Source: Opisthorchis felineus
Lineage: Eukaryota; Platyhelminthes; Trematoda; Opisthorchiida; Opisthorchiidae
Direction: 5' to 3'
Assembly (NCBI GenBank): GCA_004794785.1
Contig: SJOL01006417.1
Span: 446,551-510,550 of the forward strand
Length of the DNA stretch: 64,000 nt
Below the pieces are notes generated by a model. The model saw only the letters and a list, made by a program, of their open reading frames with translations, had not been told where the DNA came from and made no database searches. The position numbers and the translations under genes were made by a program. Below, one piece after another: positions 52,675-63,760 of this stretch; position 1 is the stretch's first letter, and each line of letters starts with the position of its first letter.

Positions 52675-52809
52675 ATATTGGCATGTGTGTCTGTGTGTGA
52701 ATGTGCACTACTGACTACTTGCTTATGCACGGTCGTCGGCTGAGTCCAACCTGACTTGCTCTGTCGTGATTTCCGTGTGATCGCGCCGCCGATCAGAATC
52801 ACGAGACTG
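52675..52809 (-). repeat. Dispersed repeat shared with 60.8 kb, copy 1
   Basis: Read on the minus strand this 135-bp block matches 60808-60940 at roughly 85-90 percent by eye. Both begin cagtctcgtgattctgat, share gcgatcacacggaaatcacg near the middle and end with acagacacacatgccaatat. Similarity ends abruptly on both sides, so the boundaries are likely real. No coding potential or pol III boxes were recognised. Confidence 0.85.
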
Positions 52810-53000
52810 ATCTCAGAAGAGGCGACGGCAACCCACACCACCGAGCCAATTTCCGCTTGCCGTTGTCTGACACTACACTGTGCGGTTGCGTAACAGTAAG
52901 ATTGCGATCTCTTTATGGACACTCTTCAAAAGAATTGTGCTAAACCATGTTTGCCACAAAATTTGAATTAACGAATGCCTTGGTGTCACTGAAATGCTCA

Positions 53001-53095
53001 AGTGTATAAATATATATAGTGTATATTTAGTGTATGTAGTGTATATAGCTTATAGTGTATATCGTGTATACAGTATATATAGTGTGCAAATATAT
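53001..53095. repeat. Degenerate tandem repeat of agtgtatat type
   Basis: About ten imperfect copies of a 9-11 nt unit around agtgtatata, with phase slips (for example tagtgtatatttagtgtatg). It is a small AT-rich minisatellite. The flanking 52810-53000 holds nothing I recognise. Confidence 0.85.
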
Positions 53096-56000
53096 TCGTA
53101 TATTTACACAGACTGGAAGAGAAAGTGAGAAAACATAGCCCTATCTGAGATCATTTATTTGAACCGCAGAAACCGTTCGCTGTGACTAAATGTGTTACAG
53201 TCTGCACCAAAGCTAGATTTTCTTAGAAGCAAACTGAGGGATTGTTTCGAAAATTTTGAGGATTATTTTCTGAGGCTGAGATTTCTTTGTTTTTATTCGG
53301 TGAAGGAATCACTATATCTTTCTTTGTGTCAAGTCACTCATATAATAAGTTGTCAGGATATACTTAGTGGCATTCTACATGCGTTTGTACACTTTTGAAC
53401 GCCCACTCGTCAACAGTAATGTGAAGGTCTTTTTTTGCACCATACAGCGAGACCGTCAAGAAGAAAATGCCTCGAATTCTATCATACCCTTTTGGAGTAT
53501 TTTTCACTGTTTCTTCACTTATTGTCCGCCGGCTATCAGGGGAATTTTGCTTACGTTTAGAACTGTGACAGGTGCTATTTAAGGAAATCAAATTACAAAA
53601 AATATTTCAAACCGCTGTCACAACTCGTCAGTTCTATCTACCCAGTTTTTTGGCCCAAATGTGGTAGGCTATCCACACAGTAACCTCCCGCCAGTCATCA
53701 AAACTGCTACGAATGGAGCTACGTACACATATCTAAGATCATTTCATTAGAACGAATAACTCAGTTAACTCTTCAAGACATTTTTCCATTGCAACAATAA
53801 ATATCTTTCTAACTTCCCCACTCAAAATGACCTTCGTCAGCATTTCCTTTTGTCGTACCTTATTTCCATATTACAATCAACTTTGTTCGTATTCATTTGC
53901 CAGTGCTCTGCAACTCCATTGATATTCTTCCCGCTCCGATGCACTCAGCACCAGTGTGATATCACGTGATTTTACTCAAAATAATGATTTCTTTGCGTTT
54001 TCGGGCCTCCTGGTACACATAGCACTGTCTTTTGAAAATTTCCAGATGCTTTATATCTGGTAAAATCTGCACAGGAGTAACCGTCGAGCCATGATTAAAA
54101 TGCCTCTGCGCAAGACGTCGCACACTGCGAATCTGCTTCTTTTAAACTGTGATATTTGTTGACACTGAGTTTATTTCTCGTTGAGAATTCCGATTTCAAA
54201 CAGAGTGCAAACGTTGTGTTCCGGTCAGAATCCAATCTGAATTTCTGATTTATGGCTGTGTAAAACAAAGTTTCCTTGTTTTTTCCGATTGTTCCCGGCT
54301 GTGTTTTCTGAAAATACGTCAAAAGTAAACTTGATTACTTGCATATATGGCCTCGCCGTGTGAACAGCACAGTTCCCTAATGATCAGAGAACAGAAGCCA
54401 TGAGGAAAATATGAAGTAGTTACATAATTTTTTACCAAGGTGAATAACATAACCATCTGACATTTTCCAATTTTGTTTTAACGGTTTATAAATATTCTAT
54501 GGTTTGCTTGACAATACAGATGAGGAAGAATTTGAGGCACATCTGGATATGCAATTTATTCAAGATGTTGCTGTTTTCTAATCACGTTGTCACTAGCCCC
54601 AAATCATTGTTTTCCCCATCAGGTTTAGCGTGACATTCCAATACACCTTTTCGTCCCACGCACCAACGTTTTCCCTGTTTTTGACATAACTATGCGTTGA
54701 AAATCAATAAATTTAATCAATGGCCCGCTGAAAGTGCCTGATATTGGTCAACAATGCAGAGGAACACTCACCCGGTTCACTAGGAGCTATAGTTTGGAAT
54801 TATGGCAAAATCATTTTGTGTGCTCACTTCATGACTAATAATGTCAACCAAAAATTATTTTATATCGGATCACTAGTTTTTAGTTGCGTTATTTTGTGAT
54901 TCGTTAAATCTCCATATGGTAAATAGTCGGTGAAAATGGAAAAAATGATAAAATTTTAACAATGATATTGAATTTGAGTTTAGACCGATATATTGCGTTT
55001 ACAAAGTCTGCTCAAAATGAAATTGGAATAAGATCTAGCAAAATCATTCGACACAATTTTTTTCAAACGTTTCCATTACTTCGTGCACACACTTCATCCC
55101 ATTTGAAAAGCTTTTTATTCCAATGCAACTCGGAAAACATCCCCAGCATTTTGATGACCCGTAAGCTCCACATTAGTGTGCCGTCACATGTAGAACCCAA
55201 GCTACCCACAGACAATTCTTTTAGAAGGGTCGTACTGACATTTTAGTCCTTTTTGTGTGCTGCTATCCGATTTGAATACGTGTGTCCCCTTAGGTGTTGG
55301 CCTGAACACCGAGCTTTGCAGTTTTCTGGAAATCTCTTCGTCACTAGGAGGAATCACAGCGCTGGCTGTTGGTTTGTTCGCTTAGATGGACAGTTTCGTT
55401 AAAAACCATTAATGCTCTATTTGGTGAGTGAATCCACCCCAGCCAACAATAATCTGCCACAGGGCAATGCACGCCCCCTCTATCCTTCCCTTGTCTAGCC
55501 CAAATAACAAAACCTCGCTGTCCCGCCAGTTTACTGCGCAACTATCGTCTACTTTGCACTAGCCCACCATCTGTTACTCAAAGCGAGTCTTATCGCCTCT
55601 TAATCAAATCTTGTTAAGTCTTAACATGACTAACCATTAGTTAATTTTTCACTCCGGTCATGCATAAAAAAGTTTCGGCTGACCATTCGACATACTCAAA
55701 AGCGTGGTTAAATCCTGGGTAAGTGTAATTTCAGCTGAACCCCCCGTGCAATTTCTACTCCGAGCCACACAAAATCTGTCTCATTAACATCAAATATGTT
55801 TAGCAACATGTAACACTCAAACACTGTCGTCTTTTGGCCTATCACCTTCTTTATCCTCAGGTTGCAATCAGACCTTGGTGCCCTCACATCAAATTTAGTT
55901 CAGCAGTTCCCCAATTATTTCAACAAAAACTCTGCATTTTCATACTTTGATTTTGGTCTTCAACCAGGACTTCTCTTTTTCCTATTACGGCTGCTACCCC

Positions 56001-57335
56001 AGTTCCCACATCCGTTTATGTATCAATGCAAGTATTATCTACCCCCTGTGTCTCCACATACTTTTGCTTGAATGTCCAATGTATATCCCTCCAAATCCAC
56101 TATGCGTTTTCCAGCCAAGAGCGCCTTCTAATACAAATCATGTCGGGGCAGAAGCAAACCTTTGAAAATAGGATAACAGGCAACTGAAAATGGGAAAAAC
56201 GGGCTGAATTTAGTACTTTCTCACTTTATGTGGCTACATGGTGCCCATTTTTACCACCTTAAATATTGTGCATCAATGAACTACTGTGGAAGTCTAAAAC
56301 TGGCTGGAGTGCAGAAGGACTTTTTAGTCCACAAGCAAACCATGTTTGGCAATCTCTTCAAATATTATTGAACAATCCAATGCATGCTGTCCTACCAGGA
56401 CAATCAGATCGATACACGGAAAAGCCGGTAACAGATCGCGGCAGGCTGTTTTCTAGCGGCTTGCTCAGATTAGGTTTGCATTGAAAGATATCCCGTTAAC
56501 TTGCTGCTTCCCAACCTACTGATTTGCTTGTCAACAAGGTGAGAGAAGAAAGGCCTGTAACTTCCTTCAACAGCTAAGCCAGTAACACAATTACTTGACG
56601 GCCTACGAATACAAACTCTTTTGAATACTACCCTGTTTTTTGTAAAATCATCCTCAGAAATGTATGGAAGTTTGACCGATACAGTTAGAAAACAAGTGAG
56701 GCCAACTGAGATAAGCTGAATAAATCCTGGATAACTTTCTTTCTGGTTTTACGCCAGCTCCTAACTATAAAAGGTTATGCTGAACGGAATTCAGTGAAAA
56801 GTTTTCTGTTATCATCTCTCAATTACCCCTGCTCCCTGAATACTTACTTGCCATGTAACTTCACTATATACGTGACAAAATGTGTTGTAATTTTGGGTAA
56901 CCCTATTGTCTGAAATTCAAGTAACCAGACTATTTCTAAAACACGAATGCTGAGCAAAAGTTTTGGAGATCTACATCAGAACCGACAACAGTTTTGCTCG
57001 CAAATAAAACTTCAGTCCATTCGAAATAAAGTTTTCCAACTGTGGCGCGGAGTTCACGGATGATGTGTGTGTCTGTGGGAGACACGATACGGACAGACGA
57101 TACCGGTTTCCCAGGAAACGTCTCTCGTTCCAACTGTTGACGAGGATTTTGGATAAAATAATCAAAAAAGTTTGCGACAGTCGTTTTTTAAACCTGACCA
57201 GGAACGGCAATAGTTATCATTCTACATCAACTGGACAATTTGAGAGAAATTTCCAGATATACTCACAAACAGACATGGCCCTAGTGCCATTATACATCTA
57301 CGGAAGACGAAGAAGGCAGCTTGTTTTCATAAAGG
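53096..57335. other. No supported gene; unassigned DNA
   Basis: More than 4 kb with only short frames and no recognised repeat. One minus frame at 53364-53591 and a plus frame at 54962-55246 are unassigned. Confidence 0.45.
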
Positions 57336-57530
57336 GAACTACTCATAGGGTTGCTGAAAACACTTCGACAGCCCACGACCGGTTTCGCGATATCTCGAAT
57401 ATCGTACCGTCTGAAATATAAGACGGTTCCTTTGCAGCACATTCATTTGAAGAATTTCATAAACGATAGATTCAGTTGAGTCTCCCATGAAAACTAAATT
57501 CATTTGCAAATAAGTGTATTTGTCAAAGAC
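57336..57530 (-). repeat. Hammerhead-repeat family, copy F
   Basis: This is a complete minus-oriented unit that aligns with copy D over its whole length. The tail (reverse complement of gtcgaagtgttttcagcaac) is at 57347-57367. The ribozyme region is at about 57372-57408. The flank with gcagcacattcatttgaaga, cataaacgatagattcag and aaaactaaattcatttgcaa runs to 57530. GAAACCGGUC (57386-57377) and GUGGG of stem I are kept. The first core strand has lost its CU (reads GAUAUU after UAC), and stem II has become a strong CGAUAU/AUAUCG hairpin, so this copy should not cleave. Confidence 0.78.
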
Positions 57531-57584
57531 AGCTCATTAGTTTAACAATGGTCTGCATGCAAGATGGGGCAGTCTGCTTTGCTG

Positions 57585-57825
57585 AGCAGAGGCGGCACAT
57601 TCGGTTGAAAATATCATTTACGAGAGAATCACCTGGTATTCAGCTGAGGCTCCCAGTTACATCAACTTATTTTACGAAAGAGTGCATTTCACCAATTGCA
57701 TAGAGTTTGTTGTTCAGCTTGAACGTAATATTGACTGAAATTAAACTAATTCTTCCACCTATGAGCTCCAGAAAAATGAAAACCGGTCATGGACTGTCAA
57801 ATGAGTTTCAGTTGCCTTATATTTA
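57585..57825. repeat. Hammerhead-repeat family, copy G-H (divergent halves)
   Basis: The left half (57585-57700) is a minus-oriented flank (ggcggcacattcggttgaaa, atttacgagagaatcac, gaaagagtgcatttc). A linker (57701-57755) resembles those of copies C and E. A plus-oriented ribozyme relic follows at about 57756-57794: CUAUGAG (one core base lost), GAAAACCGGUC (57778-57788) intact, stem I UCCAC/AUGGA with one C-A mismatch that fits CpG decay. The tail gagtttcagttgcc is short. It lies 55 bp from copy F, making this the densest cluster of the family. Confidence 0.62.
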
Positions 57826-59676
57826 GTGTGTTGTGTGAAGACAGTGGGTTGGGTTTACAGTGGTTTTGTGTGAGAAGGAGTTGTTTGCACTGCGAAGCAC
57901 TTCCATACCAACGCTCAAGTGGACACATCTATTTATCATCTCCAAGTGTGCTCAACACAAACAAGAAGTATGATTTCCGGTTTCTAGCTGTAATGTATTT
58001 CAACAAAGTACAATATAATATGTGATGAAAACTGTCACCTGACGTTAGAGGCAGATGCCTTCCAATATAAATATGAGAGGAAGAGTCCAGTTCATATTTT
58101 CCCATCTTCGGTGGTACACAACAGAAGAAAAATGCTACACGGAGAAAGTTCAAGATATCGCTTTGCAGATTCCGGTTTAGCACTATCAGAATCAAACTGT
58201 GATTGCAGGAGAGTGTTCGTCTGAAACCAGAGTCAGTTTGCACGTAGCCTGGATTGTGGTATTTGTCAAAGGGGTGCCGAAAAAAATTCCCCCCAGAATT
58301 TTGTCTTTCAAACATACGTATATTGTTTAACCTATACTCCCTTGCTTTCAGTAAAAAGTAGTTGCTCTTGTCCATCCGAATTACTCTAGTAACCACTAAT
58401 TATTACCATCCTGAACAAGCTGAAAGATTTGTAGCACGACACAAGGAAAGTGATATGAACAGATCCCCCATTCACCTAGAGCATACCATTGATTGGTCGA
58501 CGTTTAATAAGGGTAACATTGTGAGCTTTTTCGCAACAGTCGAGTTGCAAAAATTCTACAGTTTGTATTTCACAAAACTGTCTCATTCCTAAAGCATTTC
58601 AGAACACTTCCTTGGATTGTAAACTGAACCAAACGCAATTAATTGTCGGCTCAGTTTCAAAGTAGCTAAAACGCTCCAGTCACTGCTTGGCTGCGTTCGT
58701 TAGGCGTATTGCTGAGTCCATCAGTTCCGCGGCCAATCTGCTGAGCAAAGCAAATCGAACGCTGTGAGCTTTCTTGAGTGGTGCATCACTGAAGATGTGG
58801 GGGGAATGCAGTTGATTACGCACAAGACACATGGGGGGAAGGCGTAGCGGAGGTAACAAAGTCTCCCTTTCCAAGTAACACGGAGCAGTAATCTGCGCAA
58901 GCACTTTGTCTTACGCTGCACTCGTGAAAACTTGGACATAATGAGACATTCATGCATTGCAAAGCACAAATAGAACACATTTATTCAAAGACGCGAACAC
59001 TACTGGAGGTTGAACAATCTGTGCTTCCGAGGCAAGCAAAAAACGGGCAAATATGTTCTACATCCCTACGTACTGTAGCGTCGATATAGTAGAAAAATGA
59101 CAGGAACACAACAGTGGTTAAATATCTCTAATTAGATTGATGAACAAACCGGTTGGAACACATTTTATTCTAGGTCCAAGAAACGCGTACGAAAAAATTC
59201 ATTGCTGACCGCAAACTTCTGAACTGTGCATTATCTATGACATACAGGTCTGATTTTGTAAAGTGTAGGTCATCCGGCTGCACAAAAGATGAGCTACAAG
59301 GCCAGCGGATAACATGCAATATTAGGGAATAGAAATAGTTGAGACGTATATTTTGTCCTTTCTCCTTATATAATAGTCTGCCCCCATTTTATTATCATCT
59401 GCTTACGTCATACTTCAGTAGCAATATTTGACTGACAAACATGTCGGTAAGCTGAAGCTTCTGAAGTTTCCCAAAGTAATCGAAAAATACGTTCTGACCC
59501 CATCGCATTTCCTCCAATAATAACTAGCACTTTTGAACCCTTTCACAATCTGGGTAGCTAGCTTAAGCCTCATTGTAGCTTTGGAACCTTACGGCGATAC
59601 TTCTCGCCATGTGAATGCAAGCTGCAGAAGGAACAGAGGTTTCACTCTTGCAAACGTTTCTTGAACTCCCCTTCAG
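57826..59676. other. No supported gene; unassigned DNA
   Basis: A 155-codon minus frame (57929-58396) is one of the longer non-repeat frames in the window but has no motif I know. The final bases before 59677 form a pyrimidine-rich acceptor-like tract. Confidence 0.4.
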
Positions 59677-59945
59677 GCCTAACGTGGGACAACTTATTCA
59701 GCAAACTTCTGAACAGAATTCGTTCGGTGTATCTGAATTGCGATTTGGAGTTTTGTTTCAATACAATAAAAATTGATTCGGACTATGAAGTGATGATCAC
59801 CTGGTTACGAGGCGATAATGAGCGATCGGCGCAATTGGATGGCTTGCGCCTGCGAATCGGTATTCACTTGAAATCGGACGATCGATCCGACTGGGGCAGT
59901 GTTGGCACAACCGAACATTCAGCTCCCGGTTGTCATTCCAGTGCA
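59677..59945 (+). CDS. Candidate internal exon, unassigned protein
   Basis: Preceded by a pyrimidine tract ending in cag (cttgaactccccttcag) and followed by a donor-like gtgagc at 59946. The enclosed 269 nt are open in one frame and give about 89 residues, including TWDNLFSKLLNRIRSVYLNC, then EVMITWLRGDNERSAQLDG. Composition is balanced, with amphipathic stretches, and does not look like repeat translation. This is the most convincing exon-like segment in the window. The protein family is not recognised. Candidate partner exons further right are given at 62412, 62833 and 63575, but the phases were not verified. Confidence 0.42.
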
Positions 59946-60691
59946 GTGAGCGTAACATCCATATATGTACTATAATATCGGTGCAAAGAAGTACCCTTCA
60001 GGATTGTTTGTTTAATTGCCCGCGAGAAGCTATTGAGTGTTAAGGGACTTTGCTTTCCCGGAATGTTTTCGTCACAGTTCGGCTGAATCGGTGCACACTA
60101 TCTTTACAAGTGCATGCTAACTTCTACAATCATCCAACGTGCTACAACCGGGAAGTCGGGGTTGTGTGCATGGTTGCGAGATGGTTGCATGGTATAATAC
60201 TGATGGGTTACCGGTCAGTCATCAACTTCAAACTCTATACACTGGATGGCATTTGACACTATCATGTGCATTGTGCAAATGACCAACACGAATCAAAGTC
60301 TTGGTACTACCAGTTGACACTGCATAACTCACCAATGTCCTGACAAATACTGCAAACTTAGTTGTGGGAGGTTGCGGGGACGAATGCTGGAGCAGTAACA
60401 GTCCAGATGGCGAGGAAGACCTACAACCACAGTGTGAAGGAACGTTGTACAATTTCGAAGAAGGATGAATGTGAACAATGACCGAAAATTCTTCACACGC
60501 TACTGAATCAACGCTAATCAGGGGTGTTAATTTATCTTCTTCGGGTTGAATTTGTTTGAGTTGGTGGGTGTTGGGTACAAAGTGTTGTAAGATAGTGCGC
60601 GAAAGTGCTCGCAGAGGTATGCTTATGTTGAAATTGGTAATGTGCTGGAATATTGCTAGCTCTGGTGCCTTAGTGGGTAATTGATCAGGTG
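59946..60691. other. No supported gene; PLE-adjacent DNA
   Basis: A 176-codon minus frame (60228-60758) begins in the PLE terminal-repeat fragment and runs on into flank. Its first 20 or so residues are the translated repeat, so I do not regard it as a gene. Nothing else is recognised. Confidence 0.45.
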
Positions 60692-60770
60692 GCTGTTGAT
60701 CTGTTCGCCGAGCTTGGAAATTGACTTGCAGACGTTTCGTCACCATTCGAGGAGACAAATTCAGTGCGCT
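60692..60770 (-). mobile_element. PLE terminal-repeat fragment with hammerhead-like hairpin
   Basis: Minus strand: matches the 3' terminal repeat at 16460-16535, sharing GGTGACGAAACGT, then TGCAA and AAGCTCGGCGAACAGATCAA. Stem II is GUCUCC/GGUGAC with one mismatch. GAAAC and ACGUC are intact (cleavage-site triplet GUC). The core reads CUGAAUU instead of CUGANGA, which should block cleavage. Similarity to 16.5 kb stops after AGATCAACAG, which gives the element end. Confidence 0.75.
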
Positions 60771-60779
60771 GCACCCAAC

Positions 60780-60807
60780 AGCGCACTGAAGATGTCTCTT
60801 CCGACAC
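60780..60807 (+). mobile_element. PLE terminal-repeat fragment, opposite orientation
   Basis: agcgcactgaagatgtc reads on the plus strand exactly as the start of the same hairpin does on the minus strand at 16538-16522, then diverges after about 18 nt. With the previous entry it forms an 11-bp inverted repeat (ttcagtgcgct 60760-60770, agcgcactgaa 60780-60790) around a 9-nt spacer. Confidence 0.6.
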
Positions 60808-60940
60808 CAGTCTCGTGATTCTGATTGGCGGTGCGATCACACGGAAATCACGACAGAGCAAGTCAGGGTGGGCTCAGCAGGCGACCACCCATAGGTAAGC
60901 AGTCAGCAGTGCACATTCACACAGACACACATGCCAATAT
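60808..60940 (+). repeat. Dispersed repeat shared with 52.7 kb, copy 2
   Basis: Plus-strand partner of 52675-52809. It abuts the PLE fragment with no gap, so either the repeat inserted into the PLE terminal repeat or the two form one composite element. After 60940 the two loci diverge; the GC-rich stretch to about 61000 is not shared. Confidence 0.85.
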
Positions 60941-62411
60941 ACCAGTGTCGAACGGGGTGGCCTTTGCCGCGAGGTGAATGGCGGGTACGGACGAGCAAAA
61001 CAAATGGAGATCCAAAGTACATGGGCGAAGTAAGCAAATGAATAGGGAACTATCATTAGGCCAAGTTAGATTCAGTAGCTAACTACGTGATATTTTCTTC
61101 CAGAACTATGCTCATCGTATTCCTACCACTTACTGCACACCATGCAACATGTGGCGTCCAGGCTTGGGCAATATGACCACCACATTACAAACATTATGGC
61201 TTGCGCGTGTTTACAATAACGGGATAGGTGCAAGCGGAATGGATTTGCCAATAAAACGACATTAATATCTCCCGCTTGTGATTAGTCCTATTAGTGGACG
61301 AAGGAAATACTAGGGATTATTTCACGTATTCTTGAATACACAGCCAGTCAAGGGAGAGTGAGACCAGGAGAGCAGTGCCTTTGTCTCCCACCAGCGCTCT
61401 TTATGAATGTCTGAACACATTCATCCTGTGCGAAACATGTTTTTTCACGTTAACTTCTTATCTTGTGTCCTTTTTGTATGACTTTACAACGGTTTTATTT
61501 ATGATGTAATCGATAGCATATCGGGCATTGTTTCAGGAAGCAAGCAATCAATTTACACTGGATAAACTGGGCGAAATGCTAGCGAATGCTGCAAAGGTTT
61601 TGAAACTCTCCCATCAGTTTCTCCCCAGATTTGAGAGTAGCTAGCAGGCGAGGGGCGTTTGTCTGTCGAACTCGACTAGTGACTTTATGAGTCTGGTTAA
61701 ACTGGATTTTTTTTCAAATCATTGATCGGAAGACGAATGTGAGACCGCTTCATTTTTAGACAGTAACAGAGGTCCTTTTATCTATCTGTATAACTACAGG
61801 CACCACTTGCTTGATTGTAGCAATTCATATCAAGATTCACTGTGTTGCTAACGGCACTACTGAAGACTGCATTGCCCAAGCCGTAGGTATTTAGTCCCAG
61901 CAACCCGCCATCGTCTCTTTGTTTGTATAGAAGCTATTTCGAGGATAGGCCGAGCTTTGGACATATGCAGTCCGATATGATAAACTTTGACATTTTTTTA
62001 TTCACTGGTTCAATAAAATTACCCTGGGAATGAACTACCAATCGCCAGCACTCTTTCGCTCCCTGCTTAGATTTTCATAAATTTCGAGCTGTTTGAAGAA
62101 ACATCTGTGTGGTTCCGATTGTTTTAGCCGTGGCCGCCTGTTCACCGGACAGAATTCAAAGTTAAACATTCAAGAGCCTACCAATACCCACAAAACCTAA
62201 ACCGTCTAATCAGAAACGGCAAAACTCAACAGACAACATGAGCCCCCTTTTGAGAAGGCGACAACAAAGGACGTGCATTGCTAGATCGGGAAATGAATGG
62301 CAAGTTAATCACACCACTGATTAGCTTCCCAAAGTGAACTGGTCGAGATCAAGCTCCCACCCGTAAGACCGTGGGTTCCGACTTCTTTGTATCCTCGTAA
62401 GATTCTCACTG
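60941..62411. other. No supported gene; unassigned DNA
   Basis: Nothing was recognised apart from a weak B-box-like gtgggttccgact near 62370 without a partner A box. Confidence 0.45.
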
Positions 62412-62582
62412 ATGACGGATTTCCTCGAAGCTGTTTTTAACATCTGTACATTGTTTCTGAACGTTCAGTCATGGGTCCGTTTCGCGTACGGGCTGGAATT
62501 TAAGCGAAGAAAATATCTGTCTCGCCAGCAGGAGTTAGAACAGATTTGTCAACCGTCAAATGATCGGAAATGCTCGCTGACG
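62412..62582 (+). CDS. Candidate exon, unassigned
   Basis: Open for 57 codons, starting MTDFLEAVFNICTLFLN and ending in a charged segment with QQELEQICQ, up to a donor-like gtactt at 62583. The first 20 residues are hydrophobic, the rest basic and acidic, as in a short helix followed by a charged region. No family is recognised. It may belong with 59677 and 62833, but this is a guess from strand and spacing. Confidence 0.25.
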
Positions 62583-62832
62583 GTACTTTTAATTTAGAGA
62601 GATAAAACGTCAGCATAGCGATCTTCTCACTGAAATAACTCCGCTGCTTCAACATTCCGTCTGGCTCTGATCCTAAATTCCACTTCCACTACGCAGAGTT
62701 TGGGGACTTTGAATGATACCGATTCTTTTACAGAAGCCTCCTATTTAGCCGTTAAGCTTCGGGGAACAAGCAACTCTTTCATTTTTCTGCTTACTTATTC
62801 CCCATGACCTCGTAAAGCAAGACTTGTTTCAG

Positions 62833-63018
62833 AATGTGGAGTCTCGTGTTGTTTATAATGAATGTACGGAACATAATTTACTTCCGGCTCGCACATTTAT
62901 AGGCTTGGATGGGGCTCCCTACGTTTGCACGTGTTGCAGGGCATTAGAGTTTGGTCTTACCCTGACGATTAATGTTGGTGATTTGACCAGTTCGATACAA
63001 TCCGACGTTCCGGATTAG
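62833..63018 (+). CDS. Candidate exon, unassigned
   Basis: Begins after an acceptor-like cttgtttcag and is open to a stop at 63016. It reads NVESRVVYNE, then LDGAPYVCTCCRALEFGL. The clustered cysteines could bind metal or form disulfides. No clear donor is visible, and the stop would make it a last exon, or the true exon ends earlier. Not recognised. Confidence 0.25.
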   Translation, partial: NVESRVVYNECTEHNLLPARTFIGLDGAPYVCTCCRALEFGLTLTINVGDLTSSIQSDVPD

Positions 63019-63574
63019 GAATGTGTGTAGGTATCACATGTGGTGGCTGTGACTACAGCGCGTTTTGTTGCCATATTCAACTCGTTCGTTCACGCTTGGG
63101 TAAATGACGCGACGTGTCTGTGTTCGCCCAAAGTAGTAATGCGCTGCCGTGATGTACGTGAATGCATGTATGCGTGCCTGTTCGCGTGCTTCCCAACTAG
63201 CGACGTTCGAACAGTGCGCCTATTGGGCGCAGCCGACTTGCATGTCTCTCTCAACCATTCAAAGGCATGGTTTATGTATTCACGTAATAGGCCTGAATTC
63301 AAGTATCGTCGCCTTCTATTTGCTTCGTCCATCAAGACCCACGGAAAATATTACATAGTTTGTGCTGGAACATAACCGTTGGTGGCCTTACCATATCATT
63401 CACCATTTAATGCGGTGGTAAACAGCAACAGAAGCCATAAAATTGATAGCCATTCTACTGCAACTCGTGCACGACATCGGGATATAGTCCATGCAACAAA
63501 CCTCGCCGTTATCGGATCAATACTAGTCAGTCACTTCCATTCTGTGTAACGTTTACACAATCTACCGTAGACAG

Positions 63575-63760
63575 GTGAGTTCTGCTTTGGATGCAGTGCT
63601 ATTGTCTGCGTTCGAGCATTTGTCTCTTTTTTGGGTTGGGCGGGGGGTGGCGTTAGGTTTTTTGGAAGTACTCTGCGATTCTGGTGTGCCAAAAAGTAAT
63701 GAAGAAAGCAATGAGGCTCAAAAACCTTTCATTGCTCCAGCACCAGGAAGCAGGAAATAG
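63575..63760 (+). CDS. Candidate terminal exon, unassigned
   Basis: Follows an acceptor-like acag and is open for about 60 codons to a stop. A hydrophobic first half (VLLSAFEHLSLFWVGRGVAL) is followed by a polar tail (NEESNEAQKPFIAPAPGSRK) that looks like a protein C-terminus. The 5' part has two plausible splice options. There is no recognised family. From 63041 to 63375 there are overlapping frames on both strands that I do not call, and 63761-64000 holds nothing I recognise. Confidence 0.28.
   Translation: MSSALDAVLLSAFEHLSLFWVGRGVALGFLEVLCDSGVPKSNEESNEAQKPFIAPAPGSRK

Noticed and set aside
60228..60758. 176-codon minus-strand frame
   Set aside because: It starts inside the PLE terminal repeat (same MSPRMVTKRLQ start as the frame at 16403-16627) and continues into unrelated flank; it reflects repeat translation, not a gene.
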